This document shows positions 1-6,059 of a stretch of 9,337 nucleotides of DNA, piece after piece (positions within the stretch are counted from its first letter, which is position 1; each line of letters begins with the position of its first letter). Below the pieces are notes generated by a model. The model saw nothing but the letters and a program-made list of their open reading frames with translations, searched no databases and was not told where the DNA came from. The position numbers were made by a program, and so were the translations under genes. The DNA comes from Alphaproteobacteria bacterium (lineage in GTDB: Bacteria; Pseudomonadota; Alphaproteobacteria; Sphingomonadales; Sphingomonadaceae), in assembly GCA_028293005.1 (NCBI GenBank), contig JAQGLH010000352.1, forward strand, positions 1 through 9,337, read 5' to 3'.

Positions 1-683
1 CCACCAACGACCGCGACGATCGCCGCGGCGGCAGCGATTCCGGGAGCCATCAGCCGAACGGCGGCAAGCAGCGCGGCGACCGGCGGCATTCCCCGCCGCA
101 GCAACACGATCAGCGCATAGCCCGAGATCGCGACGACCCCGAACAGCATCGTCAGATTGGCGAGCGTGCCAAGGGCGCACCACAAAAGGACCCAGCGCGC
201 AGGCGGCGGCGCGTCGGGGCGGTCGAGCCAGCGTTCGGCGACGAGCAGAAGCGCAAGCAACGCCAGCAGCATCGGGGCATAGCCGCGCGCTTCGGACCCA
301 TAGGTCACCATCGCCTCGGCGAGCGCGAACAGCAGTGCGGTGATCCACGCCGCGGTCGCCCCGCGCCGCGCCCCGAGCAGTGCCGCGACGAAGATCGCCG
401 CACTGCCGCTGACGATCGCCAGCGCGCGCACCGCGAGCGGCGGCGCCTCGATGCCGACCAGCTGCAGCCACAAGGTGTTGAGATGATGGTTGTTGTCGTG
501 ATTGATATAGAGGAAGACCGCCGGCCAGCTCCGCGTTTCGGTGGCGAACATCATCGACCACGCCTCGTCCATCCACAGCCCGCCGCGCGCGGCCGCGATC
601 CTCAGGGCGAGCCCGATGAGCGTGATCGCACCGATCGCGAGCCAGGTCCCGCGCGGCAATCGTGGAATGAAGCCAAAGGCCAT
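1..683 (-). CDS. GT-C-type membrane glycosyltransferase (ArnT/PMT-like, GT39-related), N-terminal part
   Basis: Reading the minus strand from the ATG at 683 gives 227 open codons that run off the left edge, so the C-terminal half is missing. The N-terminus is a short basic lead, then a membrane segment near residues 13-31, then the sequence WMDEAWS at about residues 37-43. An acidic Asp-Glu pair in the first extracytoplasmic loop after the first membrane helix is the hallmark of GT-C transferases that use polyprenyl-phosphate sugars. Further hydrophobic segments follow (about 81-103, 107-125, 132-147, 163-195), including the GSEARGYAP stretch that resembles the conserved arginine/tyrosine region of this fold. 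The family mounts sugars on lipids, glycans or proteins at the periplasmic face; donor and acceptor cannot be read from this part. The start is supported by the first membrane helix beginning soon after it, although the ribosome site is weak. It is divergent from the thioredoxin operon. Confidence 0.75.
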   Translation of the reverse strand, partial: MAFGFIPRLPRGTWLAIGAITLIGLALRIAAARGGLWMDEAWSMMFATETRSWPAVFLYINHDNNHHLNTLWLQLVGIEAPPLAVRALAIVSGSAAIFVAALLGARRGATAAWITALLFALAEAMVTYGSEARGYAPMLLALLALLLVAERWLDRPDAPPPARWVLLWCALGTLANLTMLFGVVAISGYALIVLLRRGMPPVAALLAAVRLMAPGIAAAAAIVAVVG

Positions 684-705
684 GCCACCGGATTAGCGGC
701 GCGTG

Positions 706-721
706 GTTAACAGGCTGTTAG
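706..721 (-). promoter_or_regulatory. CtrA-box-like dyad
   Basis: Plus strand 708-720 reads TAACAG-G-CTGTTA, a perfect dyad. On the minus strand, 721 to 706 reads CTAA-N7-TTAAC, which matches the alphaproteobacterial CtrA consensus TTAA-N7-TTAAC at 8 of 9 fixed positions. TTAA-type words are uncommon in such G/C-rich DNA. It sits about 25-40 bases upstream of the glycosyltransferase start, where a response regulator could activate or block transcription. The CtrA reading is an inference; another dimeric regulator could equally use this dyad. Confidence 0.35.
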
Positions 722-812
722 GCCGGCTTGGTTCGAATGTGATCCGATCGCGCGGATCCGGCGCCGGTGCAGCCTTCGCGAAGAGAGCGGGACGAGATCG
801 CGCCGCAGGGGG

Positions 813-840
813 TTGGCGAGCGCGCCCGCCGCGCTCATAT
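813..840 (+). promoter_or_regulatory. Candidate sigma-70-type promoter of the thioredoxin operon
   Basis: A TTGGCG -35-like element at 813-818 and a TCATAT -10-like element at 835-840 are separated by 16 bases. This would start transcription near 847 and leave a leader of about 40 bases before the ATG at 886. The TCATAT is one of the few AT-rich words in this stretch. The match is by eye only. Confidence 0.3.
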
Positions 841-885
841 GGGCGCGATGCGGCCCGCCGGCCGGTTGTGAAAGATGGAGCCCCA

Positions 886-1794
886 ATGGCCACTTTGACC
901 AGCGCTGCCGAGCGCGAGGCGATCGAGACGTTTCGGCGCGATGTCGTCGATCCCTCGATGACGTCGCTCATCATCGTCGATTTCTGGGCGGAATGGTGCG
1001 GCCCCTGCAAGCAGCTGACGCCTTTGCTCGAGAAGGTGGCGGCCGACTATGCAACGAAGGGCGTCAAGCTCGTCAAGATCAACGTCGACGAGAACAAGGT
1101 CATCGCCGCGCAATTCCGCGTGCAGTCGATCCCGACCGTCTATGCGATCTTCCAGGGCCAGCTGGTCGCCGACATGACCTCGGCGCGCACCGAAGGCCAG
1201 CTCACCCGCGTGCTCGACCAGATTCTCGCGCAGATCCCGCTCGAGGGCGAGGCGCAGCAGGCAGAGGCCGAGGTCGCGCCGCTGATCGAGATGGCCGAGG
1301 AGGTGCTTGCGGGCGGCGATGCGCCGCGCGCGGTGTCGATCTTCGAGCAGATCCGCGAAATGGCGCCCGACAATCCCGAGGCGCTCGCCGGCCTGGTGCG
1401 CGCGCTTGTCGCCGCCGGCCGGATCGACGAGGCAGCGGCTCTGTTCGAGGCGCTGCCCGAGGCGCTCGCCGCCAACCCTGCCGTCGCCCGCGCCAAATCG
1501 GCGCTGGCGCTGGCGCAGGCCGCGCCCGCCGATGCCGACAGCGCGCAATATGAGGCGAGGATCGCCGCCGATCCGGACGACGTCGAGGCGCGCTACGAGC
1601 TCGCCGGCGCCTTGATGGCGCGCGGCGACCGCGACGCCGCCGCCGACCAGTTGTTCGAGATATTGAAGCGCGACCGCGACTGGAACGAAGCCGCCGCGCG
1701 CAAGCGCCTGCTCCAGTTCCTCGAAGTCGTCGGGCTCGAGGACCCGTGGGCGTCCGCGCAGCGCCGCCGGCTGTCGGCGATCCTGTTCACATGA
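886..1794 (+). CDS. cnoX: CnoX-type chaperedoxin: thioredoxin domain plus TPR-like tail
   Basis: A 302-residue cytoplasmic protein with no signal peptide. Residues 1-110 form a thioredoxin domain: Asp32, the active site WCGPC (Trp37, Cys38, Cys41) and the cis-proline loop SIPTVY with Pro83. From about residue 120 to the end it is helical and Ala/Glu-rich with TPR-like repeats. This two-part layout and length are those of the CnoX/YbbN family, which holds unfolding proteins and protects them from oxidation, handing clients to GroEL or DnaK. Escherichia coli YbbN lacks an active CxxC, whereas this protein keeps both cysteines, so real thiol-disulfide exchange is expected. I chose the ATG at 886 because GGAG lies at 877-880 with a 5-base spacer and the fold starts right after it. 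It is first in an operon: the LON-domain gene begins 28 bases downstream. A plain long thioredoxin is the alternative name; the domain call itself is secure. Confidence 0.9.
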   Translation: MATLTSAAEREAIETFRRDVVDPSMTSLIIVDFWAEWCGPCKQLTPLLEKVAADYATKGVKLVKINVDENKVIAAQFRVQSIPTVYAIFQGQLVADMTSARTEGQLTRVLDQILAQIPLEGEAQQAEAEVAPLIEMAEEVLAGGDAPRAVSIFEQIREMAPDNPEALAGLVRALVAAGRIDEAAALFEALPEALAANPAVARAKSALALAQAAPADADSAQYEARIAADPDDVEARYELAGALMARGDRDAAADQLFEILKRDRDWNEAAARKRLLQFLEVVGLEDPWASAQRRRLSAILFT

Positions 1795-1822
1795 GCGGGC
1801 TCCCGATGATCGGCCGGTTGGC

Positions 1823-2455
1823 ATGATCGGAACACAGCTTCGCGTTCCGATCTTCCCGCTGGCCGGCGCTTTGCTGTTCCCGCGCGCGCAGCTCCCGCTG
1901 CACATCTTCGAGCCGCGCTACCGCGCCATGGTGCGCGACGCGCTCCGCGGCGAGCAGTTGATCGCGATGGTTCAGCCGCGCGACGAGCGCGATCCGCCGG
2001 CCTTGTTCGAGATCGGCTGCATCGGCCGGATCGTCGGTTCGGAGGAGCTCGGCGACGGGCGCTACAATATCGTGCTCGAGGGGATCGGGCGCTTCCGCAT
2101 CGCCGCCGAGGCCGAAGTCACGACGCCGTACCGGCAGGTCGACGCCGACCGCAGCGGTTTCGACCGCGACGATGACGACGACGATCCGCTCGGCATCGCC
2201 CAGCGTGCCGAGCTCGAGCGCGAATCTCGGCTCTATGCCGATGCGCTCGGCTATGCCGTCGACTGGCAGGCGGTCGGCCGCCTCGATGACGAGATGCTCG
2301 TCAACGGCATCGCCCAGATCGTGCCGCTCGACATCGGCTCGAAGCAGGCGTTGCTCGAGGCCGACGATCTCGCGACCCGGGCCGATCTGCTCGTCCAGTT
2401 CATGCAGTTCCAGCGCATGCTCGGCGGCCGCGACGGCATCGAGACGTTGCAATGA
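1823..2455 (+). CDS. Stand-alone LON substrate-binding (LonN) domain protein
   Basis: A 210-residue protein that is essentially only the N-terminal substrate-binding domain of Lon protease. Residues 8-35 carry the family's opening, with [12 protein letters not shown] followed by [13 protein letters not shown], and residues 60-95 carry [20 protein letters not shown], typical of the domain's beta core. There is no AAA+ or protease domain, so it cannot degrade proteins alone; relatives are generally taken to be protein-binding modules of unproved role. A run of acidic residues (DRDDDDDD, 114-121) separates the beta core from the helical half and is probably a flexible loop. The ATG at 1823 is the only in-frame start fitting the domain; its ribosome site is weak, so reinitiation after the thioredoxin stop 28 bases upstream is likely. 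Its stop overlaps the next gene's start in an ATGA. Confidence 0.88.
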   Translation: MIGTQLRVPIFPLAGALLFPRAQLPLHIFEPRYRAMVRDALRGEQLIAMVQPRDERDPPALFEIGCIGRIVGSEELGDGRYNIVLEGIGRFRIAAEAEVTTPYRQVDADRSGFDRDDDDDDPLGIAQRAELERESRLYADALGYAVDWQAVGRLDDEMLVNGIAQIVPLDIGSKQALLEADDLATRADLLVQFMQFQRMLGGRDGIETLQ

Positions 2456-2625
2456 GCGGCGATCTGGATCCCGCGCTGCTCGAAAAGCTTGTCTGCCCTG
2501 TGACGAGGACACCGCTTCGCTATGACCCGCAGGCGCAGGAGCTCATCTCCGACGCCGCAGGCCTTGCCTATCCGATTCGCGCCGGGGCCCCGGTGATGCT
2601 CGTCGAGGAAGCGCGCCCACTCTGA
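2452..2625 (+). CDS. Trm112 family protein (methyltransferase-activator type)
   Basis: A 57-residue protein whose ATG overlaps the LON gene's TGA (ATGA at 2452-2455), a classic sign of translational coupling. It shows the compact Trm112 pattern: [17 protein letters not shown] at residues 9-25, [17 protein letters not shown] at about 28-44, and the closing [10 protein letters not shown]. In yeast and archaea Trm112 is a small partner that stabilises and activates methyltransferases acting on tRNA, rRNA and release factors; the bacterial versions are less well understood. Only one cysteine (Cys15) remains, so it does not bind zinc with four cysteines, as is common for bacterial members. Its stop lies 15 bases from the stop of the convergent SulP gene, and I see no convincing terminator hairpin between them. 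Confidence 0.9.
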   Translation: MSGDLDPALLEKLVCPVTRTPLRYDPQAQELISDAAGLAYPIRAGAPVMLVEEARPL

Positions 2626-2640
2626 ATCCTGATCCGCCGC

Positions 2641-4308
2641 TCAGGCCGCCGAAGTGGCGAGCGCGAGCGCGGCGGGATAATCGGCTGCGTGCGGAACCGC
2701 GCCCGGGCCGTGCACATCCTTGAGCAAGGCGAGCAGCTGCGGGCGCGGTGCGCACAATATCACCTGCACCTCATCTGCTTCGGCCTGTTCCAGAAACTCC
2801 TCGAGCGCGACGGCGCCACTCGCATCGATGAACGGCACGTCCTCCATGCGCAGGATGATCGCGCGCGGGCGCCGGCCGATCCGCTTGAGCGCGTCGAGCA
2901 GCTCGCCGGCCACCCCGAAGAAAAACGGGCCGTTGATGCGGAATACCTCGACCCCTTCGGGCAGATTCTCCCGCTGCGCGGCATCCTCGACCTCGCTCTC
3001 GGGCATAACTGCCCCGCTTTCGCTCATGCGGGCAATGAACATCAGGCTCGCCAAGGTCACGCCGACGCCGATCGCCACCGTCAGGTCGACCATGATCGTC
3101 AGCGCGAAGGTGATCAGCAGCACCGTCCGCTCGCCGATCGGCATGCGCATCAACAGGAAGAAACGGCGAGCCTCGCTCATCCCCCACGCCACCACCAGCA
3201 GCACGGCCGCGAGCACCGCCATCGGCACGAACTCCAGCGCGCGGCTGGCGAACAGCACGAACAAAAGCAGAAAAAGCGAATGGAATATGCCTGCCATCGG
3301 CGTGCGTCCGCCCGCCTTGACGTTGGCGGCGGTCCGCGCGAGCGCGCCGGTCGCCGGCAGCCCGCCGAACAAAGCCGATGCCATGTTGGCGACTCCCTGC
3401 CCGACCAGTTCCTGCCCGGAGCGGTGCCGAAAGCCGGTCATGCCGTCGGCTACGACGCAGGAAAGCAATGCCTCGATGCCCGCCAGGAACGCGATCGTAA
3501 AAGCGGAGGGCAGCACCTCCTGCAGCTTCGCGAGCGAGAAGGCCGGCAGCGCGGGCGCCGGCAGGCCGAGCTGCATGTCGGGGAAGCGCCCGCCGATCGT
3601 GTCGACATCCACCCCGAAGGCCCACACCGCCGCTGAGCCGGCGATGACCGCGATCAGGAAGGCCGGGAGCCTGGGCGCCCAGATCCGCAGCGCAACGATC
3701 GCCGCGAGCGAGGCGGCCGACAAGACCAGCGTGGGCCGATCGATCGTGCCGAGCGCGGCAATATAGGCGCCCCACTTCGGGATGAACTCGGCGGGCAATT
3801 TCGCGATGTCGAGGCCGAGGAAGTCCTTGATCTGGCTCGTCGCGATGATCACCGCGATGCCGGCGGTGAAGCCGGTGATCACCGGATGGGGAATGTAGCG
3901 GATCAGCCGGCCGGCCCCGGCATAGCCGGCGATGATCAATATCAGGCCCGCGATCAGGGTGGCCAGGACGAGGCCGTCATAGCCGTGATTGGCGATGACA
4001 CCGAACACGACCACGACGAACGCGCCGGTCGGGCCGCCGATCTGGACTCGCGAGCCGCCCAGCGCCGAGATCAGCAGGCCCGCGACGATCGCGGTGACCA
4101 GTCCCTTGTCGGGCGAGGCGCCGGACGCGATGCCGAGTGCCATCGCGAGCGGAAGCGCGATGATCGCGACCGTCAGCCCGGCCAGCGCATCGGCCCTGAG
4201 ACGCGCCGGCGGGTAACCTTCGCGCAGCACGGTCAGGAGCTTTGGCGTGAACCTTGTCCAGTCGCGTGGCGCCGCTTCGGATCGAGCGGTGCGTGCCGGC
4301 CGCTTCAC
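2641..4308 (-). CDS. SulP-family anion transporter with C-terminal STAS domain
   Basis: An inner-membrane carrier of about 555 residues. Numbered from the GTG at 4359, residues 55-120 hold the SulP entry region: ADALAGLTVAIIALPLAMALG, SGASPDKGLVTAI and GGSRVQIGGPTGAF. Many hydrophobic helices follow to about residue 440. Residues 465-560 form a STAS domain with the loop FIDASG (Ser514), the position phosphorylated in anti-sigma-factor antagonists. SulP proteins move sulfate, bicarbonate, nitrate or dicarboxylates, usually with H+ or Na+; the substrate cannot be read here. The start is uncertain. GTG at 4308 leaves a 22-base gap after the upstream dehydrogenase; GTG at 4359 adds 17 residues and overlaps that gene by 29 bases. 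Neither has a clear ribosome site. An in-frame ATT at 4335-4333 does have a GGAG five bases before it. Either way it follows the dehydrogenase closely on the same strand and probably shares its transcript. Confidence 0.88.
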   Translation of the reverse strand: MKRPARTARSEAAPRDWTRFTPKLLTVLREGYPPARLRADALAGLTVAIIALPLAMALGIASGASPDKGLVTAIVAGLLISALGGSRVQIGGPTGAFVVVVFGVIANHGYDGLVLATLIAGLILIIAGYAGAGRLIRYIPHPVITGFTAGIAVIIATSQIKDFLGLDIAKLPAEFIPKWGAYIAALGTIDRPTLVLSAASLAAIVALRIWAPRLPAFLIAVIAGSAAVWAFGVDVDTIGGRFPDMQLGLPAPALPAFSLAKLQEVLPSAFTIAFLAGIEALLSCVVADGMTGFRHRSGQELVGQGVANMASALFGGLPATGALARTAANVKAGGRTPMAGIFHSLFLLLFVLFASRALEFVPMAVLAAVLLVVAWGMSEARRFFLLMRMPIGERTVLLITFALTIMVDLTVAIGVGVTLASLMFIARMSESGAVMPESEVEDAAQRENLPEGVEVFRINGPFFFGVAGELLDALKRIGRRPRAIILRMEDVPFIDASGAVALEEFLEQAEADEVQVILCAPRPQLLALLKDVHGPGAVPHAADYPAALALATSAA

Positions 4309-4330
4309 CGGCGTTCGGCTGTGGCAGCGA

Positions 4331-5485
4331 TCAATGCGATCTCCAGCGCAGGTTCGCACGGCTGAGATCGGCGGCCTTGGTGACGCCCATCAGCTTCATC
4401 CCGCGCTCGATCTCCTCGCGCATGTTGGCGAGCGCGCGGTCGACTCCCGCGCCGCCCGCCGCCGCCAGCGCGTAGAGATACATCCGCCCGCCCGAGCACG
4501 CCTTGGCGCCGACGCTCAACGCCTTCAAGACATGCGTCCCGCGCCTGACGCCGCCGTCGCAGATGACGTCGGTGCGGTCGCCGACCGCGTCGACGATCTC
4601 GGCGAGCTGGTCGAACGGCGTGCGGCTGCCGTCCAATTGCCGGCCGCCATGGTTGGAGACCATGATCGCGGTCGCGCCGATATCGACCGCGCGGCGGGCA
4701 TCGTCGACCGACATCACGCCCTTGAGGCAGAACTCGCCGCCCCATTCGGCGCGGATCGCCTCGGCGGTGCGCCAGTCCATCGACTGATCGAGCATCGTGT
4801 TGAAATAATCGGCGACCGACAGCGCGATGTTCGAGCCTTCGGAGACATGATCCTTGAGGTTCGACAGCTCGAACTTGTCGCGCGCATAATAATTGAGCGC
4901 CCACGCCGGATGCGCGGCGAAGCTCAGCATGCTGGCGGGCGTCAGCTTCGGCGGCGAGGTGAAGCCGGTGCGGCGGCAGCGCTCGCGGTTGCCGCCGACG
5001 ATCGTGTCGACGGTCAGCGCGATCGCATCGAACCTGGCGGCCTTGCAGCGCTCGATCATCGCCTTGTTGAGGCCCTTGTCCTTGTGAACGTAGAGCTGGA
5101 ACATCTTGGGCGTCGAGATCGTGCGGCCGATCTCCTCGATCGAGACCGTCGCCAGCGACGACACGCCGAACCAGGTGTTCGCCTTTTCGGCGGCACGCGC
5201 GACCGCGCGCTCGCCCTGCCAGTGGAACAGCCGCTGCAGCGCAGTCGGCGACAGCATCAGCGGCATCGAGATCGTCTGCCCCATCACCTCGGTGGTGAGA
5301 TCGACGCTCTCCACCCCGGCGAGAACGTTGGGAACGAGGTCGCAACGCTCGTACGCTTCGGTGTTGCGGCGATAGGTCACCTCATCGTCGGCGGCGCCGT
5401 CGATATAATGGAAGATCGGTCCGGGAAGCCGGCGCTTGGCGAGCCGCCGGAAATCGCTGACGTTGTGACAGTCCTGAAGGCGCAT
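4331..5485 (-). CDS. lldD: FMN-dependent alpha-hydroxy-acid dehydrogenase, probably L-lactate dehydrogenase
   Basis: A 384-residue TIM-barrel flavoprotein. Aligning by eye with spinach glycolate oxidase, all seven known active-site residues are present: Tyr27, Tyr132, Asp160, Arg167, Lys255, His279 and Arg282 (glycolate oxidase Tyr24, Tyr129, Asp157, Arg164, Lys230, His254, Arg257). The His and Arg lie in SNHGGRQLDG, the family signature. The reaction is oxidation of a 2-hydroxy acid such as L-lactate to the 2-oxo acid, with hydride passing to FMN. The stretch between Arg167 and Lys255 is about 22 residues longer than in glycolate oxidase. Extra length in this region is typical of membrane-associated members that reduce quinone, so a respiratory dehydrogenase is more likely than a peroxide-forming oxidase. 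I chose the ATG at 5485 because the conserved start MRLQDCHNVSDFRRLAKRRLP begins there; a GTG at 5503 would add six unconserved residues. The exact substrate could also be another 2-hydroxy acid. Confidence 0.88.
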   Translation of the reverse strand: MRLQDCHNVSDFRRLAKRRLPGPIFHYIDGAADDEVTYRRNTEAYERCDLVPNVLAGVESVDLTTEVMGQTISMPLMLSPTALQRLFHWQGERAVARAAEKANTWFGVSSLATVSIEEIGRTISTPKMFQLYVHKDKGLNKAMIERCKAARFDAIALTVDTIVGGNRERCRRTGFTSPPKLTPASMLSFAAHPAWALNYYARDKFELSNLKDHVSEGSNIALSVADYFNTMLDQSMDWRTAEAIRAEWGGEFCLKGVMSVDDARRAVDIGATAIMVSNHGGRQLDGSRTPFDQLAEIVDAVGDRTDVICDGGVRRGTHVLKALSVGAKACSGGRMYLYALAAAGGAGVDRALANMREEIERGMKLMGVTKAADLSRANLRWRSH

Positions 5486-5503
5486 TGAGCAGGCGTAACC
5501 CAC

Positions 5504-5537
5504 TCGAGACGGAGCGTCGAGAGGCGGCCGGTCGAGA
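5504..5537. repeat. Three TCGAGA repeats upstream of the lactate dehydrogenase gene
   Basis: TCGAGA occurs at 5504-5509, 5517-5522 and 5532-5537, all in the same orientation. The last two belong to a longer 9-base direct repeat, GTCGAGAGG, at 5516-5524 and 5531-5539, with a 15-base period. The array lies 19-52 bases upstream of the lldD start, inside the 102-base gap before the EVE gene. Its position suits an operator for a lactate-responsive regulator, but that is inference. Confidence 0.45.
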
Positions 5538-5587
5538 GGGCGAAGCTGGCGGCTTCATTCTCGCGCAACGCGATCATGACGGTCGCT

Positions 5588-5992
5588 TCAGCGCGTGCGC
5601 GAGAGCTCGAGCAGCACCGCCCATTCCTCGGGCCGCACCGGGCTGACCGAAAGCCGCGACTGGCGGAGCGTCTCGAGCGCGGCGAGGCGCGGCTCGGCCT
5701 TGATCGCCTTGAGCGTCACCGGCGCCGCAAGCGGCCGCAACGGCTCGACCGCCACCGAGGCCCAGTCGCCGTCGGCGCCGTCCGGCCGCCACGCCCTTGC
5801 GATCCGCATCACGCCGACCGCCGCCTTGCTCGCGCCGCTCTGGTAGAACAAGGCCTCGTCGCCGACCTGCATCGCCTTGAGGTGGAGCCGCGCGGCGGGA
5901 TTGCGGACGCCGTCCCACTCGGTGCGGCCGTCGCGCACGAGATCGTCCCAGGAATAGGAATCGGGCTCCGATTTCATCAGCCAATAAGCCAT
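5588..5992 (-). CDS. EVE-domain protein (PUA-like fold)
   Basis: A complete 134-residue EVE-domain protein. The family pattern is plain: YWLMKSEPDSYSWDDL at residues 3-18, WDGVRNPAAR at 26-35, the VGD turn at 43-45 followed by LFYQSG, and the C-terminal RLSVSPVRPEEW. The EVE domain is a PUA-like fold related to YTH and ASCH domains. It is linked to recognition of modified bases in DNA or RNA, although stand-alone bacterial members have no settled role. The start ATG at 5992 has a run of G's four to nine bases before it that can serve as a ribosome site. It lies 67 bases downstream of the UbiH-type hydroxylase on the same strand, so the two may share a transcript. The usual 'GVRNYQARN' appears here as GVRNPAARL, a small change in the ligand-pocket region. 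Confidence 0.9.
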   Translation of the reverse strand: MAYWLMKSEPDSYSWDDLVRDGRTEWDGVRNPAARLHLKAMQVGDEALFYQSGASKAAVGVMRIARAWRPDGADGDWASVAVEPLRPLAAPVTLKAIKAEPRLAALETLRQSRLSVSPVRPEEWAVLLELSRTR

Positions 5993-6059
5993 ATTTCCCC
6001 CATTCCGGCGCGCCGATGCCGCTTGCGGCGACTGGTCGAACGCGACGACACCGCCATGC

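Larger units (their letters stand above)
684..885. promoter_or_regulatory. Divergent intergenic control region (glycosyltransferase / thioredoxin operon)
   Basis: This 202-base stretch lies between two divergent genes. The thioredoxin reading frame stays open through most of it (from 703), but that extension is basic and Arg/Gly/Pro-rich, is not part of the thioredoxin fold and has no ribosome site, so I treat it as non-coding. It contains a 13-base AT-rich dyad at 708-720, an inverted repeat GATCCG-N6-CGGATC at 741-758, an overlapping palindrome CCGGCGCCGG at 758-767, and a palindrome CTTCGCGAAG at 774-783. A plausible plus-strand promoter follows at 813-840. Confidence 0.6.

Noticed and set aside
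703..885. 61-codon N-terminal extension of the thioredoxin protein
   Set aside because: It is Arg/Gly-rich with no targeting signal or ribosome site, while the ATG at 886 has GGAG at the right distance and starts directly at the fold.
835..1905. Long open frame (356 codons) on the minus strand across the thioredoxin gene
   Set aside because: The plus-strand frame encodes a recognisable thioredoxin-TPR protein. The reverse frame is rich in Arg, Leu, Gly and Asp with no domain, as expected from the G/C third-position bias.
2626..2645. CCTGA-N8-TCAGG inverted repeat between the convergent Trm112 and SulP genes as a terminator
   Set aside because: The stem is only 5 base pairs, lacks a T-run on either strand and overlaps the SulP stop codon.
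2689..3766. Two plus-strand open frames (315 and 348 codons) opposite the SulP gene
   Set aside because: Both are shadows of a membrane protein with intact SulP and STAS motifs. Their Ser/Arg-rich or His/Arg-rich composition has no domain.
4247..5488. 413-codon plus-strand open frame opposite the lactate dehydrogenase
   Set aside because: It mirrors the coding strand of a clear FMN enzyme with all catalytic residues. The product is Arg/Asp/His-rich with no fold signature.
6011..6030. CGCCG/CGGCG hairpin after the UbiH-type gene as a terminator
   Set aside because: The stem is short with a 10-base loop and no T-tract, and it sits in the short gap before the EVE gene, where read-through is more likely.
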